Shown here piece after piece: positions 21,050-31,211 of a stretch of DNA of 64,000 nt. The translations under genes and the position numbers were made by a program. The notes under the pieces are model-generated. The model saw only the letters and a list, made by a program, of their open reading frames with translations. It was not told the DNA's origin and searched no databases. Positions within the stretch are counted from its first letter, which is position 1, and each line of letters begins with the position of its first letter. The DNA comes from Evansella sp. AB-P1. GTDB lineage: Bacteria > Bacillota > Bacilli > Bacillales > Salisediminibacteriaceae. The stretch covers positions 62,001 through 126,000 of the forward strand of contig NZ_JARUKY010000002.1 of assembly GCF_029688925.1 (NCBI RefSeq), given 5' to 3'.

Positions 21050-22612
21050 ATGGCTACCGATCGTGATGTAATCATCGTAGGATCTGGAATGGCTGCTCTT
21101 GTTGCGGCTATGAAACTAATAAATGAAAAGAATGTGAAGATATTTACAAAGGAGCCTCGTACTGGAGGGAACTCTTGGCGAGCGCAAGGTGGAATGGCTG
21201 CGGCGATACATCAGGAAGATAGTCCCTTTCAACATCTCCAAGATACCCTTGAGGCAGGTTGCTTTCATAATGATCCAGACATGGTTTCTATTCTTGTAAA
21301 TGAAGGATTAAGCCGTGTAAAGAATTGGTTAAAACAAGGTATGACTTTTGATCATCATAATGGAGAGTTATCATTAGGGATGGAAGGTGCTCATCGAAAT
21401 CGAAGAATTCTCCATGCTGGTGGTGACCAAACAGGTTATAAATGCATGGAATTTTTGCATCGTCAGCTGAAGGATCATCCCAATATACAAATATTTGAAA
21501 ATGAGATGGTGTTCGATCTAATTATAGGTGAAGGACAGTGTCAAGGTGTTTTATCGAAAAATCATAATGGAACTATAGTTGAGCATCGAGGTGGTCATAC
21601 TATATTAGCAACAGGTGGCTGCGGTGGTTTATTTGAGGCTACGACAAATGATACAGCAATTATTGGCGATGGGTTAGCAATGGCATATCGAGCTGGAGCT
21701 GCTTTGTCTGATTTAGAATTTATGCAGTTTCATCCTACATTAATTAAATACAAAGGTCGTGTTGTTGGCTTGGCATCGGAAGCATTAAGAGGCGAAGGTG
21801 CAATATTAGTAGATGAAACGGGAAGAAAAATAATGGAGAATGTCCATCTTCTAAAGGACTTAGCACCTAGAGATGTAGTGGCCCGTGTCATTGAACGGGA
21901 AACACATGCTGGGAAACAAATCTTTTTAGATATTTCAGCAATAGTAAATTTTGAAAAACGTTTTCCAACGATTTATCGTTTGTGTAAAAATGCACATATT
22001 CCATTGGAAAAAGGACTCATCCCAATTACAACAGGTGCTCACTTTTTAATGGGAGGAATTGTAACTGATTCTAATGGGAGAACGACAATTCCTAATTTGT
22101 ATGCAGTTGGTGAAGCTGCTAGGACAGGAGTGCATGGAGCAAATCGTTTAGCAAGCAATTCCTTATTAGAGGCCCTTGTTTTTGGGGAAAGAATAGGTGA
22201 ATTTATCTGTAAAGAACCTAATATGCCTACTAATTATGCTAGAAAAGAAAATCAAAAGCTGAAAAAATTATTAAAAAATACGGTTAAACTACCTTCAAAG
22301 GGTGAAATTCAATATTTTGTATCTAGATCACTTGGGGTAGTTCGAAATGAACAAAATCTATCTAAACTTATTCAATGGCTAGAAAAGTGGGATATTCAAT
22401 CTCATTTCAAAATAGATCGTACTTTATGGAGAAAAGAAGAGTTAGAGATATCGAATATGATGATCATTGCCTTCCTAATGGGGAAATCTGCATTAGAAAG
22501 AACGGAAAGCCGTGGTGCGCATTATCGAACTGATTATTCTTTACCACTTCAGGAATGGGATAGAAAGCAAATTACATTACAAAAAAAGGAAAGAGTAGCG
22601 TCAAATCAATAA
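21050..22612 (+). CDS. nadB: L-aspartate oxidase
   Basis: Flavoenzyme of 520 aa that oxidises L-aspartate to iminoaspartate, the first step of de novo NAD synthesis. The N-terminal FAD-binding loop is VGSGMAALVAA (about residues 11-21). GGNSWRAQGGMAAA, TGGCGGLFEATTN, EFMQFHPT, RGEGAILVDETG and PNLYAVGEAARTGVHGANRLASNSLLEALVFG are the family signatures of NadB and succinate dehydrogenase flavoproteins. First gene of the nadBCA operon under predicted NiaR control; nadC follows 18 bp later. Confidence 0.96.
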   Translation: MATDRDVIIVGSGMAALVAAMKLINEKNVKIFTKEPRTGGNSWRAQGGMAAAIHQEDSPFQHLQDTLEAGCFHNDPDMVSILVNEGLSRVKNWLKQGMTFDHHNGELSLGMEGAHRNRRILHAGGDQTGYKCMEFLHRQLKDHPNIQIFENEMVFDLIIGEGQCQGVLSKNHNGTIVEHRGGHTILATGGCGGLFEATTNDTAIIGDGLAMAYRAGAALSDLEFMQFHPTLIKYKGRVVGLASEALRGEGAILVDETGRKIMENVHLLKDLAPRDVVARVIERETHAGKQIFLDISAIVNFEKRFPTIYRLCKNAHIPLEKGLIPITTGAHFLMGGIVTDSNGRTTIPNLYAVGEAARTGVHGANRLASNSLLEALVFGERIGEFICKEPNMPTNYARKENQKLKKLLKNTVKLPSKGEIQYFVSRSLGVVRNEQNLSKLIQWLEKWDIQSHFKIDRTLWRKEELEISNMMIIAFLMGKSALERTESRGAHYRTDYSLPLQEWDRKQITLQKKERVASNQ

Positions 22613-22630
22613 GGGAAGGGGCAACATATT

Positions 22631-23470
22631 GTGAATAAGTTATCACTTAGGGGGAAGTTACTAGATTTTTTTCAAGAGGATCTAGGCTTTGGTGATCGGA
22701 CATCAGAATGGATTTTTTCAAATGAACGAAGTAAAGCAGTCTATTTGGCTAAAGAAGATGGTATTTTTTCTGGAGAAATGATACTTCAAGAAGGGTATAA
22801 ATTACTTCAAGAAGATATTGAAATTACACTGTTAAAACGTGACGGAGACTCTTTGAAAGCAGGAGATATAATAGCAGAGGTTACAGGACCTACAGTGGAT
22901 ATTTTATCAACGGAAAGAGTGCTGCTCAATTTAATGCAACGAATGAGTGGAATTGCAACATTAACCTGGAAAGCGGCAGAACAGTTGCGTGAATCACATA
23001 CATCTGTTTGTGATACGAGAAAAACGACACCAGGATTAAGGATGCTAGAAAAGCATGCAGTAGTTTGTGGTGGAGGGAAGAATCATCGCCTTCGTTTAGA
23101 TGATGCAATTATGATAAAGGATAATCACATTGCTCAATGCGGCTCTATTACTGCTGCTGTTCAGCGTGTTAAAGAGAAGGCTGGTCACATGATGAAGATT
23201 GAAGTGGAAGCAGAGTCGTTAGAAGCGGTGAAAGAAGCAGTGGAAGCTGGAGCTGATGTCATCATGTTTGATAACTGTTCTGTAGAAGAAGCAATCGAAT
23301 GGAGAAAAGCAGTACCTAGCTCCATTATTACAGAAGTTTCTGGAGGAATTACTCTTGATACCTTATCACAGTATGGAAAAACAGGTGTTGACTTTATTTC
23401 CATAGGGGCATTAACCCATTCAGCTAAAGCGTTAGACATAAGCCTAGATATTTTAGAAACGGGGGAGTAA
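22631..23470 (+). CDS. nadC: Nicotinate-nucleotide diphosphorylase (carboxylating), quinolinate phosphoribosyltransferase
   Basis: A 279-aa enzyme that joins quinolinate and PRPP to nicotinate mononucleotide. Starts with GTG (AAGGGAAGGGG box). Typical motifs are FGDRTSEWIF near the N-terminus, LLNLMQRMSGIAT, DTRKTTPGLRMLEKHAV, GGGKNHRLRLDDAIMIKDNH, EVEAESLEA, and GADVIMFDNCSVEE. Length and motif order are standard. Middle gene of nadBCA, with a 3-bp gap to nadA. Confidence 0.96.
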   Translation: MNKLSLRGKLLDFFQEDLGFGDRTSEWIFSNERSKAVYLAKEDGIFSGEMILQEGYKLLQEDIEITLLKRDGDSLKAGDIIAEVTGPTVDILSTERVLLNLMQRMSGIATLTWKAAEQLRESHTSVCDTRKTTPGLRMLEKHAVVCGGGKNHRLRLDDAIMIKDNHIAQCGSITAAVQRVKEKAGHMMKIEVEAESLEAVKEAVEAGADVIMFDNCSVEEAIEWRKAVPSSIITEVSGGITLDTLSQYGKTGVDFISIGALTHSAKALDISLDILETGE

Positions 23471-23473
23471 TGA

Positions 23474-24577
23474 ATGGCTAGTATAGAACTGTTTGATACA
23501 GTACAAACGACGTTGCCGGAAGAATATAAACAAAGAACGACAGAAGAGTTAATTCAGCGGGCGAATGAAATAAAAAGCAAATTAGGAAGTCGTTTATTTA
23601 TTCCAGGTCACCACTATCAAAAGGATGAAGTGATTCAATTTGCTGATGCTACAGGTGATTCTCTTCAATTAGCACAGATTTCAGCACAAAATGCAGAAGC
23701 AGATTATATTGTTTTTTGCGGTGTTCATTTTATGGCAGAAACGGCTGATATTTTAACAGGTGAACATCAAACAGTTGTACTTCCAGATATGCGTGCTGGC
23801 TGTTCAATGGCAGACATGGCCAATATGGAGCAGACGGAAAAAGCTTGGGAACAATTAGTGGAGCATTACGGCGATACAATCGTTCCATTAACTTATGTAA
23901 ACTCAACTGCAGAAATTAAGGCTTTTGTAGGTAAGCATGGAGGAGCAACAGTAACATCCTCTAATGCAAAAAAAATGCTTCAGTGGGCTTTTAAACAAAA
24001 GAAGCGAATTCTATTTTTACCAGACCAACATTTAGGAAGAAATACAGCTTATGACTTAGGAATAACATTAGAAGATATGGTTGTTTGGAATCCAATTCAA
24101 AATAATTTTGAAGGTAATCCACATGAGGACGTAAAAATGATCCTTTGGAAGGGGCATTGCTCTGTTCATGAAAATTTCCGTATAGAGCACGTAGAGCAGC
24201 TTCGTAAAGAGGAGCCAGATCGACAAATTTTAGTTCATCCAGAGTGTACCCATGATGTAGTTCGTGCATCAGACTTAGATGGTTCTACAAAGTATATAAT
24301 AGAAACCATAAAAGCTGCACCTGCAGGAAGTAAATGGGCAATTGGAACGGAAATGAACCTTGTGAACCGTTTAATTCAGCAGCATTCAGACAAGGATATT
24401 GTATCGTTAAACCCTGAGATGTGTCCTTGCTTAACGATGAACAGAATTGATTTACCGCATTTTGTATGGGCACTAGAAGAGATTGAAAAAGGAACACCAA
24501 TGAATGTCATTCGAGTTGATCAATCCATTGCAGCTGATGGGAAATTAGCAATTGAACGGATGTTTGAACACGTTTAA
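23474..24577 (+). CDS. nadA: Quinolinate synthase, 4Fe-4S enzyme
   Basis: A 367-aa enzyme that condenses iminoaspartate with dihydroxyacetone phosphate to quinolinate. It belongs to the long Bacillus-type NadA with an N-terminal extension. The three cluster cysteines are seen in [19 protein letters not shown] and [11 protein letters not shown]. Other motifs are [24 protein letters not shown] and [10 protein letters not shown]-like [13 protein letters not shown]. The cluster is probably assembled by NifS, encoded in the divergent operon. A strong terminator follows. Confidence 0.96.
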   Translation: MASIELFDTVQTTLPEEYKQRTTEELIQRANEIKSKLGSRLFIPGHHYQKDEVIQFADATGDSLQLAQISAQNAEADYIVFCGVHFMAETADILTGEHQTVVLPDMRAGCSMADMANMEQTEKAWEQLVEHYGDTIVPLTYVNSTAEIKAFVGKHGGATVTSSNAKKMLQWAFKQKKRILFLPDQHLGRNTAYDLGITLEDMVVWNPIQNNFEGNPHEDVKMILWKGHCSVHENFRIEHVEQLRKEEPDRQILVHPECTHDVVRASDLDGSTKYIIETIKAAPAGSKWAIGTEMNLVNRLIQQHSDKDIVSLNPEMCPCLTMNRIDLPHFVWALEEIEKGTPMNVIRVDQSIAADGKLAIERMFEHV

Positions 24578-24593
24578 TAAACGAAAAAATATC

Positions 24594-24638
24594 GCTGTCT
24601 TGAAGGGATAATATTTATTTCTTCAGGACAGCTTTTTT
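24594..24638 (+). terminator. Terminator of nadBCA
   Basis: GCTGTCTTGAAG / CTTCAGGACAGC stem with one bulge, loop of about 14 nt, then six T. Confidence 0.9.
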
Positions 24639-24849
24639 AATATTGGTAATGTTGATTTATTCAACATTTGATTTTGTTGGTTCAAGATGTAAGACTCCTC
24701 TGTTTAGGAAATATTAACCCAAATGACAACATTCATTTTTGTCATTTTTCAAAACTACTAAAATATATATTATTTAAGGGGTTGCAAGGTTATCAGCTAT
24801 TTAGTGGATTGTGATTAATTAACTCAAAATACTAAAAATTCTAAAATAT

Positions 24850-24878
24850 TTGTAAATTCATTCTAGATTTCATATAAT
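24850..24878 (+). promoter_or_regulatory. Sigma-A promoter of the leucine-catabolic operon
   Basis: TTGTAA (24850-24855), 17-nt spacer, TATAAT (24873-24878). A transcript from here has a 5' leader of about 265 nt before the acyl-CoA dehydrogenase gene; no gene is seen in 24639-25152. Confidence 0.65.
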
Positions 24879-24923
24879 AAACATACAGCCTATAGACAGT
24901 AAAAACATCTAATGGAGTGACTC

Positions 24924-24941
24924 TGAACGATTGCTCAGTCA
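24924..24941 (+). promoter_or_regulatory. FadR-like operator
   Basis: TGAACGATTGCTCAGTCA. Against the Bacillus FadR consensus as I recall it (TGAATGANTANTCATTCA) it agrees at all but three defined positions. It lies about 40 bp after the predicted transcription start, where a bound repressor would block elongation or clearance. Confidence 0.5.
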
Positions 24942-25115
24942 GTTATGACCTACCAAACTTCTATTCTATATAACAATCCGCGGTTTCTATAAATATGACA
25001 AGTATCCCAAAACCACAAACATACATACCAAGGAATATCATTCACTTTGCTATTTTCTTCTAATCAAACAAACAAATATTTCAGCATTCCATTGTAATGT
25101 TATAACTCTTAAAAA

Positions 25116-25129
25116 TGTAAGCCCTTACA
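25116..25129 (+). promoter_or_regulatory. cre-like site (CcpA) before the acyl-CoA dehydrogenase gene
   Basis: TGTAAGCCCTTACA, a near-perfect palindrome that fits the cre consensus TGWAANCGNTNWCA with one mismatch (C for the central G). It lies 10-20 bp before the ribosome binding site, far downstream of the promoter, so a roadblock type of catabolite repression is likely. Confidence 0.6.
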
Positions 25130-25152
25130 AAAAGCTAAGAGGAGAGGATGGA

Positions 25153-26301
25153 ATGGATTTTACCTTTACGAAGGAACAAGAGATGATTCGTGAGATGGTC
25201 AGAGATTTTGCAAACAAAGAAATAGCTCCTATTGCAGAAGAAATTGATCGAACGGAACGTTTTCCAATTGAAAGCTTCAAAAGGATGGGAGAGCTCGGTT
25301 TATTAGGAATACCTTTTCCAGAGGAATACGGTGGATCAGGTGGAGATACAATCTCCTATATTTTAGCTGTTGAAGAGATTGGAAAAGCTTGTGGAAGCAC
25401 AGGCTTAAGTTATGCTGCAGCAGTGTCTCTAGGTGCTTCTCCTATATATTACTTTGGTACAGAGGAACAGAAGGAAAAATATTTAGTCCCCTTAGCAAAA
25501 GGGGAAAGCTTAGGAGCCTTTGGCTTAACAGAACCAAATGCAGGTTCTGATGCAGGTGGGACACGAACAAAAGCAGTCCTTTCTAGTGATCATTATTTGA
25601 TCAATGGGGAAAAATGCTGGATTACAAATGCAAGCTTTGCGAGAACAGTTATTGTTACAGCATTAAATGGAACAGATGATAGAGGGAAAAAGAAAATTTC
25701 TGCTTTTATCGTACCTACGGATTGTAATGGGTTAACGATAAGAAGCGAATACGAAAAAATGGGAGTAAGGGGATCGAATACAACAGAAATAGTGTTAGAA
25801 GATGTAAAAGTACCGAAAGAAAACCTTTTAGGAGATCCTAGTAAAGGTTTTGGGCAATTTTTATATACGTTGGATGGTGGAAGAATCTCAATTGCTGCCT
25901 TAGCTGTAGGAATCGGAAAGGCGGCGTATGAGGCAGCTCTTGCTTATAGTAAGGAAAGAAAGCAATTTGGAAAGTATATCGGAAGCTTTCAAGCCATTCA
26001 ATTTAAATTAGCAGACATGGCAATGGAACTTGAATTAGCACAAAACATGGTCTATAAGGCTGCTTGGTTAAAGGATGAAGGAAAACCCTTTAAGAGAGAA
26101 GCGGCCTTTGCAAAGCTGTTTGCATCCGAAGCGGCTATGAGAATATGTAATCAAGCTATACAGATACATGGAGGCTATGGCTACATGCGTGAATACCATG
26201 TGGAACGATTTTTACGGGATGCAAAACTACTAGAGATTGGGGAAGGTACATCCGAAATACAAAGAATGGTTATTGCTCGGGAGATTGGTTGCCCGAAGTA
26301 A
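25153..26301 (+). CDS. yngJ: Acyl-CoA dehydrogenase (isovaleryl-CoA/branched-chain, YngJ/MmgC-like)
   Basis: A 382-aa flavoenzyme of the standard acyl-CoA dehydrogenase length. Motifs: [16 protein letters not shown] (FAD/substrate), [51 protein letters not shown] and [17 protein letters not shown]. The glutamate in IGEGTSEIQ (about residue 364) is at the place of the catalytic base of most acyl-CoA dehydrogenases, whereas true isovaleryl-CoA dehydrogenases carry it elsewhere, so the exact chain specificity is open. First gene of an eight-gene operon for leucine/isovalerate breakdown, which suggests isovaleryl-CoA as substrate. GAGGAGAGG box before the ATG. Confidence 0.92.
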   Translation: MDFTFTKEQEMIREMVRDFANKEIAPIAEEIDRTERFPIESFKRMGELGLLGIPFPEEYGGSGGDTISYILAVEEIGKACGSTGLSYAAAVSLGASPIYYFGTEEQKEKYLVPLAKGESLGAFGLTEPNAGSDAGGTRTKAVLSSDHYLINGEKCWITNASFARTVIVTALNGTDDRGKKKISAFIVPTDCNGLTIRSEYEKMGVRGSNTTEIVLEDVKVPKENLLGDPSKGFGQFLYTLDGGRISIAALAVGIGKAAYEAALAYSKERKQFGKYIGSFQAIQFKLADMAMELELAQNMVYKAAWLKDEGKPFKREAAFAKLFASEAAMRICNQAIQIHGGYGYMREYHVERFLRDAKLLEIGEGTSEIQRMVIAREIGCPK

Positions 26302-26315
26302 AAGGGGGAAACTAG

Positions 26316-27668
26316 GTGTTTAAAAAGCTATTAATAGCAAATCGCGGTGAAATTGCAGTGAGAGTCATTAAAACGTGTGAAAGACTAGGAATAAAGTCAG
26401 TTTCTGTTTATTCAGATGCGGATAAAGAAAGTCTTCATGTCCAAATGGCTGATGAAGCTTACTATATTGGAGGATCTAGGGTAAAAGAAAGCTATTTGAA
26501 TATAAATAACATCATAGATGTTGCGAAAAAGGCAAACGTTGATGCCATACATCCTGGCTATGGTTTTTTATCTGAAAATAGTGAATTTGCAATGAAGATA
26601 AAGGAATCTGGGATAATTTTTATTGGACCAAGTGTTACTGTGATTGACCAAATGGGGAACAAAATTAAAGCGAGAAATATGATGGAAGCTGCCAATATTC
26701 CTGTTGTTCCAGGAGCAACAATTACTGATTCCGATGAAAGGAAGGTAATGTTAGCAGCACGTAAAATTGGCTATCCAATCATGGTTAAGGCTGCAGCTGG
26801 TGGTGGCGGAATAGGAATGGAAAAAGTAACAAATGAAGAAGAATTATTAAAAGTCATTCCATCTATCATGAAAAAATCAGCCATGTTTTTTCGTTCTAGT
26901 GATATTTACTTGGAGAAATACATTGAAGGCCCCCGTCATATTGAAGCGCAAATAGTTGGAGATACGAATGGAAACGTCATTTGTTTAGGAGAACGAGATT
27001 GTACAATACAGAGGCGTCATCAAAAAATCATTGAAGAATCTCCTGCACTTTCTTTATCCATAGAAGGGAGAAAGAAGCTGCACGAATTAGCAATCCGTGC
27101 AGGAAAAGCTGTTCATTATACAAATGCAGGAACCGTTGAGTTTTTAGTTGATGAAAAGGAAGAGATATATTTTTTAGAAATGAATACAAGACTTCAGGTG
27201 GAGCATCCAGTAACAGAAGAAACTACTGGGATTGATCTTGTGGAGCTTCAATTGAACTTAGCTCTAGAAAAAGATGTTACAGAATGTATAACACCTTATA
27301 AAAATAAAGAAAACCATGCAATAGAGGCTAGGATTTATGCAGAGGATCCTGTTCGATTTTTTCCTTCACCAGGCCATTTACTGAAATGGAGATTTCCTGA
27401 GATGGACCACATTCGATATGATTTTGGCGTAATAGAGGGGAAAGAAATAACACCCTTTTATGATCCAATGATTGGAAAAGTAATTGCAAAAGGAGAGTCA
27501 AGAGAAGCAGCTATTCACTTACTTTTAGAATGCATGGAACGTGCTGAGGTTGATGGGATAAAGACAAATATCCCTTTAATAATAAATGTGTTAAAAAGTG
27601 ATTCATTTCAAAGAGGACTCGTTACAACCAATTTTGTATATGACGAATTACTTCCAACATTAAAATAA
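26316..27668 (+). CDS. yngH: Biotin carboxylase subunit of methylcrotonyl-CoA carboxylase (AccC-like)
   Basis: A 450-aa ATP-grasp biotin carboxylase. GTG start behind AAAGGGGGAAAC. Typical motifs: KLLIANRGEIAVRVIKTCERLGI, HPGYGFLSENSEFA, the ATP-binding glycine loop KAAAGGGGIGM, GERDCTIQRRHQKIIEE and EMNTRLQVEHPVTE. It carboxylates the biotin on the small carrier protein encoded next. The carboxyltransferase partner is encoded four genes later in the same operon (29641), making a split acyl-CoA carboxylase; HMG-CoA lyase and hydratase neighbours indicate 3-methylcrotonyl-CoA as substrate rather than acetyl-CoA. Confidence 0.93.
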   Translation: MFKKLLIANRGEIAVRVIKTCERLGIKSVSVYSDADKESLHVQMADEAYYIGGSRVKESYLNINNIIDVAKKANVDAIHPGYGFLSENSEFAMKIKESGIIFIGPSVTVIDQMGNKIKARNMMEAANIPVVPGATITDSDERKVMLAARKIGYPIMVKAAAGGGGIGMEKVTNEEELLKVIPSIMKKSAMFFRSSDIYLEKYIEGPRHIEAQIVGDTNGNVICLGERDCTIQRRHQKIIEESPALSLSIEGRKKLHELAIRAGKAVHYTNAGTVEFLVDEKEEIYFLEMNTRLQVEHPVTEETTGIDLVELQLNLALEKDVTECITPYKNKENHAIEARIYAEDPVRFFPSPGHLLKWRFPEMDHIRYDFGVIEGKEITPFYDPMIGKVIAKGESREAAIHLLLECMERAEVDGIKTNIPLIINVLKSDSFQRGLVTTNFVYDELLPTLK

Positions 27669-27689
27669 CCCAAACGAGGGAGGAGTAAC

Positions 27690-27908
27690 ATGAAAAACAT
27701 AAGAACATCGATGGCAGGAAACGTTTGGAAGGTTCAAGTGAAGGTAGGAGATAATGTACGAATAGGGGATGAAGTGGTTATTCTTGAATCAATGAAAATG
27801 GAAATCCCCATCGAAGCAGAAGTAGAGGGGATCGTGGAGGAAGTGAAGGTAGAAGAGGGAACCTTTGTAAATGAAGAGGACGTCTTACTTCTTATTAGAG
27901 AAGAATAG
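27690..27908 (+). CDS. yngHB: Biotin carrier protein of the acyl-CoA carboxylase
   Basis: A 72-aa stand-alone biotinyl domain. The biotinylated lysine is in ESMKMEIP (about residue 37), flanked by the two symmetric hairpins VKVGDNVRIGDEV and VKVEEGTFVNEEDV. It shuttles carboxyl-biotin between the biotin carboxylase (previous gene, 21-bp gap) and the carboxyltransferase. The stand-alone form is the same as in the B. subtilis yng operon. GAGGGAGGAG box. Confidence 0.93.
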   Translation: MKNIRTSMAGNVWKVQVKVGDNVRIGDEVVILESMKMEIPIEAEVEGIVEEVKVEEGTFVNEEDVLLLIREE

Positions 27909-27925
27909 GAAGGAGAGGCTTTCAT

Positions 27926-28828
27926 ATGAAAATCCCTCATTTTATTCATGTAAAAGAAGTGGGACCTCGTGATGGTCTTCAAAATGAAAAGCAATTTATT
28001 TCTACAGATAAAAAGATAGAATGGATTAATTTATTGTCCTCATCAGGTCTTTCTTATATTGAAGTTACTTCCTTTGTACATCAAAAATGGATACCAGCAT
28101 TAGCAGATGCCATGGAGGTAGCCAAAGGAATCAAACGAAAAGAAGGCGTAACATATGCAGCCCTTGTACCTAATCGAATAGGATTAGAAAGGGCATTAGA
28201 AGCAGATATGGATGAGGTATCTATTTTTATGTCTGCTACTGAGACGCATAATTTAAAAAATATAAATAAATCCATAGATGAAACCTTTCCGATCCTAGAT
28301 GAGGTTATTAAAGATGCAATAGCCTCTGGAAAAAAAGTTAGAGGATATGTTTCCACTGTATTTGGCTGTCCTTATGAAGGTGCTGTTCCTATTGAACGTG
28401 TTAAACGTATTGCTGATCGATTATTTTCAATGGGAATATATGAGTTATCTCTAGGCGATACAATAGGAATTGCAAATCCAGTACAAATGAACCAAGTTTT
28501 AATGGAGTTATTAAAAAGCCTTCCTCCTACCTCCATTGCATTACATCTTCACGATACACGAGGAATGTCTCTTGCTAATACGCTTGTAGGCTTATCTAAT
28601 GGAATATCAACTTTTGATAGCAGTTGTGGTGGGCTTGGGGGATGTCCATATGCGAAAGGAGCATCTGGTAACATCGCATCGGAGGATTTTATCTATATGT
28701 TAGATGCAATGGGATGTGAAACTGAAATTGATTTTGAAAAATTGCTTAGGGCTAGCCGATATATTCAATCACTGTTTTCGAAATCCTTACCTAGTCACCA
28801 GCTAGGCTTGAATGTAAAAGGGGGTTAG
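27926..28828 (+). CDS. yngG: Hydroxymethylglutaryl-CoA lyase
   Basis: A 300-aa TIM-barrel lyase that splits HMG-CoA into acetyl-CoA and acetoacetate. Motifs: VKEVGPRDGLQNE (metal Asp and catalytic Arg), HLHDTRGMSLAN (metal His pair), and GGLGGCPYAKGASGN with the active-site cysteine. Length matches the family. It is the last but one step of leucine breakdown; the acetoacetate made is activated by the CoA-transferase encoded at the end of the same operon. GGAAGGAGAGG box before the ATG. Confidence 0.95.
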   Translation: MKIPHFIHVKEVGPRDGLQNEKQFISTDKKIEWINLLSSSGLSYIEVTSFVHQKWIPALADAMEVAKGIKRKEGVTYAALVPNRIGLERALEADMDEVSIFMSATETHNLKNINKSIDETFPILDEVIKDAIASGKKVRGYVSTVFGCPYEGAVPIERVKRIADRLFSMGIYELSLGDTIGIANPVQMNQVLMELLKSLPPTSIALHLHDTRGMSLANTLVGLSNGISTFDSSCGGLGGCPYAKGASGNIASEDFIYMLDAMGCETEIDFEKLLRASRYIQSLFSKSLPSHQLGLNVKGG

Positions 28829-28833
28829 CTTTA

Positions 28834-29610
28834 TTGAAAACAATAGATGCTGTAATAGAAAATAGAGTCGGATTGTTAAAGCTAAAGCGTAAGGAATCAG
28901 CAAATGCATTATCTATGTTAATGCTTGAAGAATTAAATATACAATTGGATCAGTGGGAAGAGAATGACAACGTTAGAGCAATCATTATAACTGGTGATGG
29001 AAATAACGTTTTTTGTGCTGGGGCTGATTTAAAGGAAAGAGGAGGAATGACAGAACAGCAAGTGAAGGAGGCTGTAAAAAAAATTCGGCACACGATAAAT
29101 AAAATCGAACATATTCCAATACCTGTTATTGCTGCAATTAATGGAGCTGCAATTGGAGGGGGCTTAGAATTAGTTTTAGCATGTGATTTAAGAATATCAT
29201 CCGATAACGCAACATTTGCACTAACAGAAACAAGCTTAGGTATTATACCAGGAGCAGGAGGAACGCAACGCTTACCAAGAGCAATCGGAATGCAAAGAGC
29301 AAAGGAAATGATTTTTACAGGGGAAAAAATATTAGCAAACACTGCATTACAATGGGGCTTAGTATTGAAGGTTGCTCCAGCTGCTGAATTACTAACTACT
29401 GCTGAGAATTTAGCTCATAAAATTTGTAGAAATGGCCCAATAGCAATGAAGCAAGCTAAATATGCAATGAATCAAGGTGCCGAAATGGAACTAAACACTG
29501 CATTAAAATTAGAAGAAAATGCCTATGAAGTAGTCATCCCTACAAAAGATCGTCTAGAAGGTCTAGCTTCATTTAAAGAAAAAAGAAACCCACATTTTAC
29601 AGGTGAATAA
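28834..29610 (+). CDS. yngF: Enoyl-CoA hydratase/isomerase, probable methylglutaconyl-CoA hydratase
   Basis: A 258-aa crotonase-fold protein starting with TTG (GGGGGTTAGC box inside the end of the lyase gene). Oxyanion-hole motifs are NVFCAGADLKERGGM and AAINGAAIGGGLELVLACDLRI; the catalytic acids fit TETSLGIIPGAGGTQRLPR. By position between carboxylase and lyase genes it should hydrate 3-methylglutaconyl-CoA to HMG-CoA. Confidence 0.92.
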   Translation: MKTIDAVIENRVGLLKLKRKESANALSMLMLEELNIQLDQWEENDNVRAIIITGDGNNVFCAGADLKERGGMTEQQVKEAVKKIRHTINKIEHIPIPVIAAINGAAIGGGLELVLACDLRISSDNATFALTETSLGIIPGAGGTQRLPRAIGMQRAKEMIFTGEKILANTALQWGLVLKVAPAAELLTTAENLAHKICRNGPIAMKQAKYAMNQGAEMELNTALKLEENAYEVVIPTKDRLEGLASFKEKRNPHFTGE

Positions 29611-29640
29611 GGAAGTTAACGGTGATGGAGGTGTTGGTGA

Positions 29641-31170
29641 ATGAGTAAGGATAATAGGTGGAGTGAACTCGTTAACAATATTGAAAAAGGTGGTTCAGAT
29701 AAATACCATCAGGCAAATCAAACTAAAGGGAAGTTATTTGTTAGAAAACGTTTAGAATTACTTTTTGATAAGGGGGAATGGAATGAAGACGGGATGTTTG
29801 CCAATTGTCAGGAAAATAATCTGCCAGCAGATGGCGTTATTACGGCAGTAGGAAAGGTTCAAGGAAAAAACGTATGTGTCATGGCAAACGATTCTACTGT
29901 TAAAGCAGGATCATGGGGGGCAAAAACAGTAGAAAAAATAATTCGGATTCAAGAAAAAGCTGAAAAGCTAAAGACTCCACTTCTTTATCTTGTAGATTCT
30001 GCAGGAGCAAGAATTACAGATCAAATTGAAATGTTTCCCGGTAGACGAGGTGCCGGAAGAATTTTTTATAACCAAGTTAAGCTTTCAGGAAAAATACCAC
30101 AAATTTGTCTTCTTTTTGGTCCCTCTGCAGCAGGAGGTGCGTATATCCCCGCATTTTGTGACGTAGTAATGATGGTAGATGGAAATGCTTCCATGTATTT
30201 AGGTTCACCTAGGATGGCAGAGATGGTAATTGGTGAAAAGGTTTCTCTTGAAGAAATGGGAGGAGCACGAATGCACTGCTCTATTTCCGGTTGTGGCGAT
30301 ATCCTTGTATCTACGGAAGAGGAGGCTATTCATCAAGCAAAAGATTACCTTAGTTACTTCCCTTCAAATTATCTATCAAAACCTACAGTACAGAAATCTG
30401 TCCCACCAATGGATTTGGAAAAAACATTAGAAGAAATCATACCGGAAAATCAAAATACCCCTTTTAACATGTACGACTTTATTGATGGCATTATCGATAA
30501 TGGTAGTTTTTTCGAAATGAAAAAGCTGTTTGCAAAGGAGCTTATAACAGGTTTTGCAAGATTGAATGGTATGTCCGTTGGTATTATTGCTAATCAGCCT
30601 AAACAGAAAGGAGGCGTCCTTTTTCACGATTCTGCCGATAAAGCCGCTAGATTCATTACCTTATGCGATGCCTACCATATCCCATTATTATTCTTAGCAG
30701 ATGTGCCTGGATTTATGATCGGAACAAAGGTGGAAAGAGCAGGAATTATTCGACATGGTGCTAAAATGATTTCAGCCATGGCAGAAGCTACTGTGCCGAA
30801 AATTTCTGTCATTGTTAGAAAAGCGTATGGGGCTGGACTTTATGCTATGGCGGGTCCTGCATTTGAACCTGACTGCTGTATAGCATTACCGTCTGCACAA
30901 ATAGCAGTTATGGGGCCTGAAGCTGCCGTCAATGCCGTCTATGCTAATAAAATAAGTTCACTGCCCACTGAAGAACGGCTTCCATTTATTCAAGAAAAGC
31001 GAAAGGAATACGAAGAAAATATTGATATATACAGACTAGCTTCTGAGTTGATTGTTGATGATGTTGTTCCAGCTGATCACCTCAGAAATGCTTTAGTTTC
31101 ACGCTTTGAACATTATTCATCAAAATATGAAGTTTTTACAGATCGGAAGCATTCTGTTTATCCAGTTTAA
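29641..31170 (+). CDS. yngE: Carboxyltransferase subunit of methylcrotonyl-CoA carboxylase
   Basis: A 509-aa carboxyltransferase (beta subunit type, PccB/MccB) with two crotonase-like halves. Motifs: [74 protein letters not shown] and [16 protein letters not shown]. It moves CO2 from carboxybiotin to the acyl-CoA. Works with the biotin carboxylase and carrier encoded upstream. The ATG follows GATGGAGGTGTTGGTGA. Confidence 0.93.
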   Translation: MSKDNRWSELVNNIEKGGSDKYHQANQTKGKLFVRKRLELLFDKGEWNEDGMFANCQENNLPADGVITAVGKVQGKNVCVMANDSTVKAGSWGAKTVEKIIRIQEKAEKLKTPLLYLVDSAGARITDQIEMFPGRRGAGRIFYNQVKLSGKIPQICLLFGPSAAGGAYIPAFCDVVMMVDGNASMYLGSPRMAEMVIGEKVSLEEMGGARMHCSISGCGDILVSTEEEAIHQAKDYLSYFPSNYLSKPTVQKSVPPMDLEKTLEEIIPENQNTPFNMYDFIDGIIDNGSFFEMKKLFAKELITGFARLNGMSVGIIANQPKQKGGVLFHDSADKAARFITLCDAYHIPLLFLADVPGFMIGTKVERAGIIRHGAKMISAMAEATVPKISVIVRKAYGAGLYAMAGPAFEPDCCIALPSAQIAVMGPEAAVNAVYANKISSLPTEERLPFIQEKRKEYEENIDIYRLASELIVDDVVPADHLRNALVSRFEHYSSKYEVFTDRKHSVYPV

Positions 31171-31211
31171 GAAGATTGTTTAATAAATACATTGAATGGA
31201 GGGGAGAAGAG

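Noticed and set aside
29641-31170. Acetyl-CoA or propionyl-CoA carboxylase for this operon
   Set aside because: The HMG-CoA lyase, hydratase and CoA-transferase neighbours fit methylcrotonyl-CoA in leucine breakdown far better.
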